A stretch of DNA of 64,000 bases from Ashinkailepas kermadecensis (lineage: Eukaryota > Arthropoda > Thecostraca > Neolepadidae), in NCBI GenBank assembly GCA_034440615.1, contig JAOTOM010005102.1, positions 745,001-809,000 on the forward strand, given 5' to 3'. The notes beneath the pieces were generated by a model, which made no database searches, was not told the DNA's origin, and saw nothing but the letters and a program-made list of their open reading frames with translations. The position numbers were made by a program, and so were the translations under genes. Positions 21,728 through 33,027 of the stretch are shown here, in pieces. Every line of letters begins with the position of its first letter. Within the stretch, counting starts at the first letter, position 1.

Positions 21728-22100
21728 TAGGATATACAAGATCCCTTATTTTGGGCAAAGTTCAGTACCTGCAATTGCAGATTGTCTGTTCGGTTGGAAA
21801 ATATCAGCGGATGAAGCGATCGCGGGGAACTATCGCATGCACGAGGGAGATGCGTCCTCAATCCACACACGACAGTATGGGAGACAACGCGCGAAAGCTT
21901 CCAGGCGCAGCCGCCAGAGCGGCGACACATGCGAGTAGGACGAGAACTGCCCGCCCCATTAGCCGTGTCCATGCCTTTTGCTTGTGAAGAGCGGGAGATT
22001 GGACTGGAAGAAGTTTCCTTAGATTAATTACTTGGTGTTGGGGAGTTCGGAGCTGAGTTCCTGGTTTCGCATATAGGTAATTTCTGTGTCTGGGTAGAGC

Positions 22101-22710
22101 CAGTGGCCTACCGAAGGAGGGGCAAAGGGGACGATGCCCTTTTGTCCCACAATCCCTGAGAGTCTGTTGGGGCCCCCAAGAATGTCGCCGGGGTACATAA
22201 GAATTGCACCCGACCGCTTAAAAATCCCGCTGGGCCCCCAAGGATCGCACCGGAGCCCATGAAAAAAATCACATTGGGTGCCCCAAGAAGTCGAGCAGAG
22301 ACCGCTGAAAATCACTGGGCCCCAAAAATTGCAACCAGGCCCTTGAAAATTACATTGGGGCCCCAAAAATCGCTTCATGGCTCCCAAAATGACCCGGCCT
22401 GGGATTGCCAAAAAGTGGGACCGGGGCTCTGAAAATGCCATTGGGGCCACCAAAAGTCGCGCCGGGCCCCATTCAAATCACGCTTGGGGCCGAGAAGTCG
22501 TGCGGTGGTCATCGAGAATGACACTAGGGGACCCAAAAAGACTGGCCGGGCCCCTAAAAATCACGCTAGGGGCTCAAAAGTTCAAGCCGGGGGACCCTGA
22601 AAGTAACGCTGGGGCTCCCAAAAGAGTCATGCGATGGCCCTTGAAAATCACGATGGTGGCCCCAAAGAGATGGACCGGGCCCCTGAAAATCACGCTAGGG
22701 GCTTAAGAGA
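22101..22710. mobile_element. Probable hAT-like element end followed by a degenerate C/A-rich array
   Basis: The left end CAGTGGCCTACCGAAGG plus AGGGGC resembles the left end of the 15.4-kb element. It is followed by about 550 bp of decayed units of about 25-35 bp, such as GGGCCCCTGAAAATCACGCT and GGGGCCCCCAAAAATCG. I could not identify a matching right terminus or duplication, so the element call is tentative; the array is clear. It lies in intron 10. Confidence 0.5.
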
Positions 22711-23163
22711 TCAGGGCATGCCCATGTGTCATGCCCCCGATCTTGCATGATGGGTGGGCGATCTTTGCACTCTTGCTGCTGGATTTGCCGCTTATGGGAC
22801 CTATATATTGTGTGATGTGATCTTAATTGTTTACCTGATGTCCTCAGCGGTTGGTATGATGTTTCGTACATAATGCACGATATCGTTTACGGTTTATCTC
22901 TTATTCCATTCCATCATGTATGCAGCATATTTTTTGGCTTACCATCTGCCTTGTTTTTGTCATGGGCTAAAACAAATGTGGAAAAGGAATATTAAGTGTC
23001 CGGAAGCAACGCGTACCAATTTGCAATCTGTTCGCGCCTGGGTGTAATTTCCCAACCAAATTATCAAATGTTTTATTTGAAACTACCATCACTGTGCATG
23101 TAGTGTGAGCTTTCCAGACTTAGCTTCGGCCAGGGGATCTCAACATTGCGCACACGGACAGGT

Positions 23164-23499
23164 CAGAGGCGGATCCAGAAATTTCCACGGCGACACTCGT
23201 CTGGGGGTGGGGGTGGGGGAGGCGACAATTCCTGGGAGGACCGCCGCTGCGAAAGTCCCTGGAAGTGCGTATTTTCCTGAATGTCTGTTGAGAGGAGGGA
23301 TGTGTGCACTCGACCGTACTGAAAAGGGCACCGTTTACCCTCAAGAGGGCGCATTTCCCCTCAGAGCAGCGTCTTCGGCTGATAATTGAGCGAGGGGTTC
23401 GTTGCACTCTAGTATTCCCAGACAGGTACTCCGGTCAGATGGGCACCATCTTTCCATGGGGGAGGGACATACCCCAGTGCTCTCATGTATCCGCCCCTG
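23164..23499. mobile_element. Probable hAT-like MITE
   Basis: The left end is CAGAGGCGGATCCAG and the right end, reverse-complemented, is CAGGGGCGGATACA, good imperfect inverted repeats. Flanks ggacaggt and gggtagtt agree at only 5 of 8 positions, so the duplication is weak. The interior holds GGGCACC and GGGCGCATTTCCCCTC units like those in the centre of the 7-8 kb foldback. It lies in intron 10. Confidence 0.6.
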
Positions 23500-23574
23500 G
23501 GGTAGTTGCACTCTTAAGGTATACACAACAATGCCCCTGGTCGCTGCCTAGCATAGGTGTAGGTTTCTGAAAAT

Positions 23575-23725
23575 TATCAGGAGGGCACAATACATGAAGG
23601 CAATGGCCAGGTCCAAATGGATTGGTTTGTGGGGGGGGGAGGCACCACATTAATGTCCAATACTAGAAGTTGAAATTATTGGAAGGGCACCTCCAGCACA
23701 GGGAGGGGGAGCAAGTGTCTTCCAG
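23575..23725 (+). repeat. Solo copy of the foldback-family arm
   Basis: GGGCACAATACATGAAGGCAATGG then GGTCCAAATGGAT, a G-run and TTGAAATTATTGG follow the same order as 7,014-7,120 in the foldback arm. This shows the arm is a dispersed repeat family. Confidence 0.65.
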
Positions 23726-24219
23726 CAAGGCAAAACACAGTAAATGAAGATGAGGAATGTAAGCAAACATTAGCATATTTCATGTTTGTTTAGAAATATT
23801 CATCATGCCACATCTCAGCAACACAATCAGACTTTTCTAAATGTGCTGCACATGGATACCTACACGGGAGTGCTTAGTTCGTTTGAAGGAGGCTTCTCTT
23901 GAATTTTTCATAATCCATGCCTGTTCTCGGATTTCTCGACCGGGAACTTATCCCCACCTGCTCCGCTGGATGTAGTGACACAGCAAATACACATCCCATA
24001 AAATGGTTACTGACATATTACGCGTGAACTGTTAAAAACCAGCATCAACAGCCCTTCAACACACACTCCAAGCGTTAGCGGGCCGCAGCCTGCCGCCTTT
24101 CGTGTCACATTCGCCTGGGCTGCCATCTGGTGGCAGAAACTCCGCGATGTCTCCCATTGACTCTGGCGAGTGGCATGGTGCATAAATATGTGTGCGGAGC
24201 GCGTCTACCGGGGACGTGA

Positions 24220-24578
24220 AAACTGAACAGTGAAAACTAAACAGTGAAAACTAAACAGTGAAAACTAAACAGTGAAAACCAAACAGTGAAAACAAAACAG
24301 TGAAAACCAAATAGGGAAAACCAAACAGTGAAAACCAAACAGTGAAAGCTAAACAGTGAAAACTAAACAGTGAAAACTAAACAGTGAAAACTAAACAGTA
24401 AAACCAAACAGTGAAAACTAAACAGTGAAAACCAAACAGTGAAAACCAAACAGTGAAAACCAAACAGTGAAAACCAAACAGTGAAAACCAAACAGTGAAA
24501 ACCAAACAGTGAAAACCAAACAGTGAAAACCAAACAGTGAAAACTAAACAGTGAAAACCAAACAGTGAAAACCAGACA
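24220..24578. repeat. 14-bp tandem repeat (AAACAGTGAAAACC)n
   Basis: About 25 copies with C/T variation (AAACC or AAACT), in intron 10. The gene strand reads (GGTTTTCACTGTTT)n. The open frame across it (WFSLFGFHCLVFT repeats) is an artefact of the repeat. Confidence 0.92.
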
Positions 24579-24689
24579 GTCTGATAAGGCGCATGCAAAC
24601 TGCGCGCTGTCGAGGCATGTTTTGCCACAAAAAGCAGCAAGTCGATCTGAACAAACTGAGCTATAATGAATTTGAATGAAAAATATGAC

Positions 24690-25045
24690 TGATTGAAATT
24701 GATTGTCTCTGTGCAGGCACCTTTAAGCAGGCATGAAATTTGAAGTTTGACTGACGAAGTTTGACATTTATTGATGGGGCATGGGTGTGGAAGAGTGTGG
24801 TATGCAATATCAAGTAAATAGTGCTAGATAAGTTGGGGTAGACAGTTTGTTCCCTTGGAACGAAGATTGATGGATTGGGGTGGATATATCCCAATCGATA
24901 CCGCTCTCCCTGGGAAAGCGGTAGTGATTGGGATGTGCCGGTGACGTTTATATCGTCATATAATATCTATCCTTTATATGCTTAACTCAGATGGACCCCT
25001 GTGGCTCTTATTAAATCTGATCATTATATCACTTTATGACTTCTG
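24690..25045 (+). mobile_element. CR1-like LINE 3' end fragment (copy A)
   Basis: It shares GTGCTAGATA, GATTGATGGATTGGGGTG and CTTAACTCAGATGG...CCCCTGTGGCTCTTATTAA with 54.1-54.3 kb, and ends with ACTTTATGAC. The shared end followed by an ACTTTATG tail suggests the 3' end of a CR1-type non-LTR element. No coding part remains. Confidence 0.5.
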
Positions 25046-25314
25046 GGTGTAGGGTGTATGAAAAGGAGCGGCGGGAAATGTACCGGGAATTGAGTTGCAT
25101 TTTGATTGGCTGAGTTTTAGCCTCCATATCTGGGACCACTGACGGAGGCTATCCAGATCTGTCTGAAGAGAATCCACGTCACCTCATAATTTGATTCTGT
25201 GGATACATTTTGCTGTAATCCACATAGAGCAGACAGCCATTTTGGATGTGATTAGGAACTCAACAATAATGCAGGCAAAGGGCAATGGGCCCAGAATGCT
25301 TCCCTGCTACACCA

Positions 25315-25660
25315 GACGCCACTGGAGCCCAATCAGACCGCCTGCCACTGGAGCCCAATCAGACCGCCTGCCACTGGAGCCCAATCAGACCGCCTGCCAC
25401 TGGAGCCCAATCAGACCGCCTGCCACTGGAGCCCAATCAGACCGCCTGCCACTGGAGCCCAATCAGACCGCCTGCCACTGGAGCCCAATCAGACCGCCTG
25501 CCACTGGAGCCCAATCAGACCGCCTGCCACTGGAGCCCAATCAGACCGCCTGCCACTGGAGCCCAATCAGACCGCCTGCCACTGGAGCCCAATCAGACCG
25601 CCTGCCACTGGAGCCCAATCAGACCGCCTGCCACTGGAGCCCAATCAGACCGCCTGCCGT
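25315..25660. repeat. 26-bp tandem repeat x 13
   Basis: Perfect or near-perfect copies of a 26-bp unit (CCACTGGAGCCCAATCAGAC plus CGCCTG). Because 26 is not a multiple of 3, the frame rotates through a three-unit, 78-bp period. This gives the two overlapping open frames. It lies in intron 10. Confidence 0.95.
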
Positions 25661-26254
25661 TGAGGATCACGCGCTGGCGGCGATCGGTTAAGTATGCCTG
25701 GAGCCAGCTGAATGTAATACCAGAGCTGTTAAGCAGTGTTCATAATGTTACGGCAACATACCATGGCAGTATGTCAAGCATGATGCCCTGTGTTCAATAT
25801 GTTACGGTTTTGTAAAAACACACAAGGCAACAAACTCTGATTCAAGTATGACTTGAATCCGAAGTCACTTCGCATTCGGTCGGTGATCGTCTTAGGATGC
25901 TTGCCGAACACAACTGACCGTCTAGCTACAAAGCAAACAAAGCAAACAAAGCGCCAGCCTCGCCATCCCCTGGCTGAAACAAACATGGCTGAAGCAAACA
26001 AAGCGCCAGCCTCGCCATCCCCTGGCTGACAAACATGTCGTTGCGAGGATGGCTAGTTCAAGTGCACTTGTGTCAAGCGTGACATGGACCGTACCGAGGT
26101 TCACGTCTGGATATTTATAGACCATGCCCTCTTTTAATATTCGCTGATGGCTTTCTCAGCTTGCGTCTCGGCTGCCACCAGACATCAATGCTGCACCATA
26201 CAGCGATTTATCTCTTCGCTTTGACAACTTGCAAACAAGTGGACGAAATTTGCT

Positions 26255-26255
<1 letters not shown>

Positions 26256-26291
<36 letters not shown>

Positions 26292-26300
26292 TATATATAT
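26256..26300. repeat. (TA)n microsatellite
   Basis: An AT dinucleotide run with a TATGCATA interruption, directly abutting the SINE-like sequence. Confidence 0.9.
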
Positions 26301-26302
26301 AC

Positions 26303-26560
26303 AGCCGCCCAGTAGCTCAATTGGTTTGAGTGCTGGCCTGCATTAATCTCCACTGTAATAGCAAGACAGGGTTCAAGTTGTGCCATGCCCTCGAATTTAA
26401 CCCCCGGCTAAGAGTCAGTTGCACGTTGAACTCTTGGTTAAAAATTATGCCGTTGGACTGGAATTCATGAATTGGGTAGTGGGGCAGGGTTCGCGCAACA
26501 AGCTCTGTTGAGCGATACAACCCTGGCCCATAAAGCCACCCCAGGAAGAATTTGGACTAC
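26303..26560 (+). mobile_element. tRNA-derived SINE candidate
   Basis: TAGCTCAATTGG (26,313-26,324) fits a tRNA A box and GGGTTCAAGTT (26,369-26,379) a B box, spaced as in tRNA-related SINE heads. The body runs to about 26,560 with no clear tail. It is not a functional tRNA because the cloverleaf is not conserved between the boxes. It lies in intron 10. Confidence 0.5.
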
Positions 26561-26763
26561 ATTCCGTAAAAATACACACTTACATTTATGTTTGAACCAC
26601 AACTTTGAAAGCAAAAGTGCATACAGTGAGCTGCGAATGGCACCCGTGTCAGCCGCCGGTGCTCGACACCGCACTATACTGTAGCAGCCAACGGCGCCCA
26701 TCAGCATGCTGGACGCGGACATGCCGCGAATGCCGCCTGCATGTCGTGCCGGCCGGTGCTCAC

Positions 26764-26912
26764 CTCCACGTAGACGGCCTGACTAGTGCACCACTGTTGG
26801 CCGCGCACAGCACGGGCTGTGACGTTGGCGCGAGACACGTTCACGCGGTCGCGGAAGAACATGCGTGGCGTTTTTGGACGACGCGCGTCGAGCCGAAACT
26901 GCACCTGGAACT
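26764..26912 (-). CDS. Integrin alpha exon 10 (thigh domain)
   Basis: Model residues 379-428. It encodes (E)FQVQFRLDARRPKTPRMFF then RDRVNVSRANVTARAVRG and CTSQAVYVE. The basic strand ending RMFF plus a Cys-containing strand near the C-terminus is typical of the integrin thigh. NVS and NVT are potential glycosylation sites. The acceptor is ggcggcag|AG and the donor GAG|gtgagc. An array of 19-bp units lies only about 26 bp upstream of the acceptor. Confidence 0.92.
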
Positions 26913-26937
26913 CTGCCGCCAGATATTTCAACATTGC

Positions 26938-27098
26938 AGACTGTCAACAGACATATATACTGTCAATAGACATACATACTGTCAACAGACATACAGACTG
27001 TCAACAGACATACATACTGTCAACAGACATACATACTGTCAACAGACATACATACTGTCAACAGACATACATACTGTCAACAGACATACATACAGAGA
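26938..27098. repeat. 19-bp tandem repeat next to exon 10
   Basis: About nine copies of ACTGTCAACAGACATACAT. On the gene strand the unit is TGTATGTCTGTTGACAG plus two bases, so each unit ends in a CAG preceded by pyrimidines. It starts 26 bp upstream of exon 10's acceptor. Confidence 0.92.
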
Positions 27099-27159
27099 AA
27101 CCATGCGCCACCAGCTGAGACTGAGCACAGAACCACAGCGGACCCATCGCAGGAGCTCC

Positions 27160-28345
27160 ACCGACTCACCACAAGTACTGCTCCACCACGAAGCCACTAC
27201 AGATCCATTACAAACCCCGCGCAAAATCACTACAAACCCTCCACAGATATGTCACGGGGCCCACCGGAGACCCACCACACATCCAACATAGTCCCACCAC
27301 AGATCCGCCACACATCCACCATAGACATACCACAGATCCGCCACACATCCAACATAGTCCCACCACAGATCCGCCACACATCCACGATAGACATACCACA
27401 GATCCGCCACACATCCAACATAGTCCCACCACAGATCCGCCACACATCCACGATAGATGTACCACAGATCCGCCACACATCCAACATAGACCCACCACAG
27501 ATCCGCCACACATCCACGATAGATGTACCACAGATCCGCCACACATCCAACATAGACCCACCACAGATCCGCCACACATCACGATAGATGTACCACAGAT
27601 CCGCCACACATCCACCATAGATGTACCACAGATCCGCCACACATCCACGATAGATGTACCACAGATCCGCCACACATCCACCATAGACCCACCACAGATC
27701 CGCCACACACCCAACATAGACCCACCACAGATCCGCCACCCACCCGCCATGGACCCACCACAGATAAACCACAAAGTCGCCACAGATCCACCACAAATCC
27801 ACTACATACCCCACACAGAATCACCACAAGCCCCTCCACAGATCTGCCACGGGTTTGATTGAGACCAACCACAGATCCGCCACACACCCACCATAGACCA
27901 ACCACAGATCCGCCACACACACACACCATAGACCCACCACAGATTCGCCACACACCCATCATAGACCCACCACAGATCCGCCACACACCCACCATTGACC
28001 AACCACAGATCCGCCACACATCCACAATAGACCCACCACAGATCCGCCACACACCCACCATAGACCCACTACAGATTCGCCACACACCCACCATAGACCA
28101 ACCACAGATCCGCTACACACCCAACATAGACCCACCACAGATCCGCGACATACCAAGCATAGACCAACCACAGATTCGCCACACATCCACCATAGACCCA
28201 CCACAGATCCGCCACACACCCAACATAGACCCACCACAGATTCGCCACACATCCACCATAGATCAACCACAGATTCGCCACATATCCACCATACACCCAC
28301 CACAGATCCGTGACACACACAACAAGGACCCATCACAGATCCACA
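27160..28345. repeat. 33-bp tandem repeat, about 1.2 kb
   Basis: Units contain CACAGATCCGCCACACA, CCAACATAGA or CCACCATAGA, and CCCACCA. The 33-bp length keeps reading frames open on both strands, giving several spurious proteins of 110-194 residues. Divergence rises towards the edges. It lies in intron 9. Confidence 0.93.
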
Positions 28346-29171
28346 GAGTTGACAACAGTAGCTTCTGTCGGCTACAACCAGTATAAGGCGCGATGAGGGG
28401 CGCCGGACAAACGATGGCAAACAAGTGCTATGGGGCTTCACTGCTGCCAGCACGGAATCGAGCACCGTACCTTGATAGGAAACTTGACCCACCACAACTA
28501 TGGGCTCTGGACAGCCCGCAAAAACATGAACCTTATTCTGTCCAATTTTCGCGGAAGTGCGGGAAGTTTGTAAATAAGTAAAGTCTATTTCGACAACTCG
28601 GCACAGTGCACTTATATTTGGGAGGCGACCTCACTAATTGGCACTAATTGGCAGAAGAGGCTGGGAAATAGCGCATTCAATTTTGGCATACGTACATGGC
28701 AAAAGAGGCAATCCGCTTCACCCGAAGTTGGCTGCAATTTTCCAGAAATTGGGATGATTTGCCGACTATGGTTTTTGTACCTCAGGCGCAAATACACCGT
28801 GCTGAATTGTCAAATTAGCATAGATACGATGGAATGTCACAGCCATTTTTGTTTAGGCTTCACATAACGGTATGCAGCCGTTGAGCGCGGCACCGTCCGT
28901 CAGACTGACGCCAGCCACGTGGTCGCCCGGTCTCGAGACGCACAGGTCGCGTGGTGTGACATCATCATCACGTGATCAGTGTCGGGGCTGGCTCGCTCTT
29001 AGTCGGTGGCGGCTAGACTAAGTTCCGGATAGTCGCGGTCGTACTACGCTCAGCTTCTGAAGTCCAGTGTGGCCAGGCAGCTGGGCTATGGACCTTCCTG
29101 GTGACCGTGCGCCGGACACACACCACCGTGAAGTGAGGTCCGTGCCGGGCTGCAGGGCTGGTGGACATCAC
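28346..29171. other. Intron 9 remainder, no recognised feature
   Basis: Unique-looking sequence between the 33-bp array and exon 9. I see no gene or repeat. Confidence 0.4.
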
Positions 29172-29350
29172 CTGCGCGTTTGTCGGCGCCCAAGCCGTCG
29201 TAGTTGAGGCAGAAGCGGACGGTGACGCAGGTGGCGCGCCTGCCGTCCCGCAGCAGGCAGCGAAGCTGCTCGTTCCCCAGCTCCAGCAGTTTGGAAGCAC
29301 CAGTGGACAGGTAGTGCGCCGACGACTGCACGTGCACCACGGGTCGTGAC
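29172..29350 (-). CDS. Integrin alpha exon 9 (end of propeller, start of thigh domain)
   Basis: Model residues 319-378. It encodes RSRPVVHVQSS, then a hydrophilic stretch, and then ATCVTVRFCLNYDGLGADKR. R-RPV-V marks the propeller-to-thigh junction, and the CVTVRFCL pattern is the first disulphide-bonded thigh strand. The acceptor is gtggccag|G and the donor GCAG|gtgatg, a slightly weak donor. Phase 2 in and phase 1 out both match their neighbours. Confidence 0.93.
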
Positions 29351-29434
29351 CTGGCCACACGCAGCCGACCGCTATAGTCCGCAAAACAGCCCAATAACAA
29401 TACAATCCCGGCATAGCCTGTCAGGTAGCCGACA

Positions 29435-29665
29435 GAACCCAAATACATCCACTCATCCAGTCATCAACCATCAGACACGACTAGACAAAAAACCCAGCAT
29501 CAGCAACACACAGACACAACCGGTTAACAACCATCAGAAAAGACTAGACAAACATCCTAGCGCCAGCAACACCCAGACACAACCATTCATCAACAATCAG
29601 AAAAGACTAGACAAACATTATAGCAGCAGGAACACCCAGACACAACCGGCCAATTACCCCCAGCA
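29435..29665. repeat. 63-64 bp tandem repeat, about 3.5 copies
   Basis: Units contain CAGACACAACC, ATCAACCATCAGAAAAG and ACTAGACAAACAT, with CAGACAC at 29,511, 29,574 and 29,638. It lies in intron 8. Confidence 0.85.
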
Positions 29666-29999
29666 TCACCGCCACACACGGGTGAAATTTGGGGTAAGAT
29701 GAGCGTGAGAACTGTGCAAATATTTGAATGGGAGCTAATTACATCTATGTAAGTGGGAACTTAGTCGGCATATGAAGGGAGATATGAGTGGAGCTAAGAC
29801 AGGGTATGAATATGATACGATGCAGACTATGACTGTAATTGAGCGGGAACAAAGCTGAGAGACCGACAATGAACAACTCGAAATGTCATAGCAGGGCCTA
29901 ATACAGGGTAAGGTAGCGGTGGCTACCAGCCCTGGCTGACACGAGCAAGATCTGAACTGAGAAGACGCCCGGACCAGCGGACGCCAGGCTGATCTAATT

Positions 30000-30246
30000 T
30001 CACAGCTGACCTGAGGCTCACCTGACATCGCAACTGACCTGCAGCTGACCTAAGTATATACCTGACCTGCCCAGTCTATAACTGATCTAAGCCCGCCGCT
30101 GGTCTGAGTCTGAAATACGCCCGCAGCTGACCTGGGGCTGCCGTGACCTCGCAGCTGGCTTGTAACCGATCTGGCCGTGCAGCCGACCTGAAGCTGATTA
30201 GAGACTGACCCAAGCTGGCCGAGGTTGACCCAAGCTCGCGGCTGAC
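30000..30246. repeat. Decayed donor-like tandem repeat after exon 8
   Basis: Irregular 12-15 bp units such as GCAGCTGACCTGAG. On the gene strand they read CTCAGGTCAGCTGC, which resembles the genuine exon 8 donor CCTCAG|GTCAGCCGC lying at the edge of the array. Confidence 0.7.
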
Positions 30247-30383
30247 CTGAGGTAGACGGCAGCACTGGAGTCGTGAGCTCCGATCACCAGGTCCGGGTAC
30301 TGGTTACCGTCCAGGTCCAGGCCGCCACTCACAGAGAAGCCGAACGAGCGTAGGTTGGCCTCCAGTTTGGACGCCAAGATAAC
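30247..30383 (-). CDS. Integrin alpha exon 8 (blade 7, fourth Ca-binding loop)
   Basis: This exon encodes VILASKLEANLRSFGFSVSG then GLDLDGNQYPDLVIGAHDSS and AAVYL, plus two bases of Arg. GLDLDGNxYPDL-IGA is the most conserved stretch of the last integrin propeller blade, and DLDGNQYPD is the fourth Ca loop. The donor is CTCAG|gtcagc. The intron that follows is a decayed array of donor-like units. Confidence 0.95.
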
Positions 30384-30843
30384 CTGCCGACAGCGCTCGA
30401 TGTTCACGCGTTCACACCAGCATGCCGAAGACGACATTACGCTGTCGTTATATTATGCGACTGGCGACGCTCATGTTGCGAGATCTGAAATAGATCTGTA
30501 GTGAGAAAAAGCCTGTGTTTTAGCCACACAGACGCATGCCGTGGTCTGCCTGTAGTACTGCATTCACCACCAACGCGCACGGACTCTCCAACATTGACCA
30601 AAATATGGCACTGATCGGGTTTTCGTGGCGATGCACACTTTAAATGTGTAATTCTCATAATACCACCTTTCCTTTTCAATGTCGTCAAACTGGCAGTTCA
30701 AGACGTGTAATGCAGGAATGCAAGAGCGAATGTAAAAACTCAAGTTCGAGTTACTCTGCGGCAGGAAAATTGGTAGTTGTGCACCAAAGCTGACACATCC
30801 AACCACAAGGAGCCGTCAGAAGAATAGGCTTCCAACACGTTAC

Positions 30844-30941
30844 CTGCGTTGGCTCTGGGCTGACGCCGTTTTTGGTGCCGTGGAAAATGTAGACGGCTCC
30901 TTCGTCACTGGTGCCATCGTGTGGTGCTCCTACCGCAATGT
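30844..30941 (-). CDS. Integrin alpha exon 7 (FG-GAP repeat, blade 6)
   Basis: This exon encodes (D)IAVGAPHDGTSDEGAVYIF then HGTKNGVSPEPTQ, model residues 241-273. It completes the DGYE-D Ca loop of exon 6 with the AC dinucleotide. AVGAPHDG is the standard FG-GAP strand after the Ca loop, and GAVYIFHG is the next conserved strand. The acceptor is atgttgcag and the donor CAG|gtaacg. It ends on a codon boundary. Confidence 0.94.
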
Positions 30942-31241
30942 CTGCAACATAGCAGGCGGACGTACAGCAGAGCTGGCGAAGCCACCAGCACTCGACGAGC
31001 CCCCGACAGCGCAGACAGCGACAGCGACAGAACTGTGCTTGTCGCGAGTCCGTGGCCGTCGGGGCGCGCGGCCCACCATCGGCTGCTGCCTGACAGTCTG
31101 CACACGCCCGCCCGGTCACCTGTCGGCGGTGAATGGCCACCGCACGCAGCTCATTGAAACGCAGCTCCCCGCCACATCCCGACAGGGCCGACAGCTGGCT
31201 TTTTGCTTCCATCCTGGCATATTTACGGCGCTTTAATGGCA

Positions 31242-32340
31242 TCTCGTTGTGACCATCGGAAGGAGCGGGCAGATAATAAACTCTTTATGATCTGCCCGAA
31301 ATATACGGAGCGCGCGCGTCATTAGCGTGCGTCGGCCGGGCTGGCGTGGCGGCGGCTGCGCCTCCTTGCGCGCCACGTGGCCCCCTGCTGGGCACCCAAT
31401 CAGTGCACGGCGCCGGGGGTCAACGGTGTGTCGACGCCCCCGTCTCGCTGCATCCAACAGCAGCTACCAATGGGTAAATCGACGAGGGAGGAGCCGTACG
31501 TCATCGGTCGCAGACAAGCAGCAAATGGGTCTCGAGTTATTTTCGTGAGATGGGAAGGTGGTGTCAGATTTAGGGTTCGGGATAAAACAAAGCAGTAGCA
31601 GGTGGTGCTTGACTGGTGATTTGTGTGGTAGCAATGTAATGAACAACTTACAAAAGGCGTATTTTTATCGGTGAAATCCAGTTAGCACACCACCCGAAAT
31701 GTTCAATATGTGCCTACTCGTATGCATGTCAAGAAACAGTGTCACACTCGTGATGTTCGCGTTCTGTTTAACTGCATAATACACTGCAAAACGCAGTCTC
31801 ACCCTTCCATTGAATATTTATCGGAGTCCTGGCACGACGAAAGTACGCTCCTCGGTCTATTGTGCTCAGTTGCTATTGAATACTCACATGGCGTAAAATA
31901 TCTCGCATATTGCGAATAAATTCATCTAGTTCGTTATTAGCGTACGATGAATTCAATGTAGCTACCGACCAGGGAAAAGATAATTCCACATGCGCCGATT
32001 TTATTCTGACCCGTTTGATGGCAGATATATAAAGTATCATCAGATGACGTTCGCTGCCAGACATTTGATGGCTAACTTCCACTAGTATACGTGGCGCTGT
32101 GATTTGTTGCATTCTTCTTGCAGTATCCATACATGCACTTGCATGATTTATTTATTGTTGGAAGCAGTCTTGCCGCAATCTGCCTCCCTGTCAAACACGG
32201 TGTACGTACCTCAAAGTTGAATGGATTGCATCGAATTCTCGAGCTTAGTTGCACTTAGTTCCGAGGTGCTTCCAATGCACTTCTGCCAAGACTGGATGCA
32301 GAAAGGTGTGTGTCTCCACGGACTCCCAACATAGTGCTGT
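31242..32340. other. Intron 6, GC-rich then AT-rich, no gene recognised
   Basis: The first 250 bp continue a GC-rich block that begins near 30,960. The rest is AT-rich. I see no exon, RNA gene or repeat. Confidence 0.35.
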
Positions 32341-32474
32341 TGCGGCCGACCGGAGTCCTCTTGCAGTTGTGGCCGCTTGATGGGTCACCTTGCAGTTGTG
32401 GTCGCCCTGTGGATGCAGTTGTGGTTGCTCTATGAGTAATCTTGCAATTGCAATTGCTCTATGAGCAATCTTGC

Positions 32475-32745
32475 ACCACCATCATCGTCGTGTCCGATAC
32501 CACCGCCATCATCGTCTTGTCCAATACCACCGCCATCATCGTCGTGTCCGATACCACCGCCATCATCGTCGTGTCCGATACCACCGCCATCATCGTCGTG
32601 TCCGATACCACCGCCATCATCGTCGTGTCCGATACCACCGCCATCATCGTCGTGTCCGATACCACCGCCATCATCGTCTTGTCCGATACCACCACCATCA
32701 TCGTCGTGTCCGATACAACCGCCATCATCGTCTTCACCCAGCAAA
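32475..32745. repeat. 27-bp tandem repeat x 10
   Basis: The unit contains CCGCCATCATCGTCGTGTCC and GATACCA. The 27-bp length leaves several frames open on both strands (Asp-rich DDDGGGIGH repeats on the minus strand), which is a repeat artefact. It lies in intron 6. Confidence 0.93.
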
Positions 32746-32969
32746 TCATGGCCGCAGCGTATCACTGTACCGACCAGCGCTGAGTTCACGCGCTGCTCGT
32801 GTGCCGTACATCCGCCTCACGCTCCCCGCATGCCAGTCGAGCGACGGCCGGGTAGCTTTTTCTCCTTCGCCTCCATTTCAGAAAGTTGCATATCACGCAG
32901 AGATCTGATGACCTCCGCCACCGGGCGGCGGTACTGGCGGTCACCATGGCGCTTCTGATGGGCCGATGC

Positions 32970-33027
32970 CGGCCCGGCCTGGCCCGGCCTGGCCCGGCCC
33001 GGCCTGGCCCGGCCTGGCCCGGCCCGT
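32970..33027. repeat. 10-bp (CCCGGCCTGG)n array
   Basis: About six copies of a very GC-rich unit directly bordering the next array. Confidence 0.85.

Noticed and set aside
26303..26385. A functional tRNA gene
   Set aside because: Box A and box B are present but acceptor and anticodon stems do not pair convincingly, so a SINE head is more likely.
27208..28495. Open frames of about 110-194 residues (MCGGSVVGLCW, RHTSNIDPPQI)
   Set aside because: A 33-bp repeat artefact inside intron 9.
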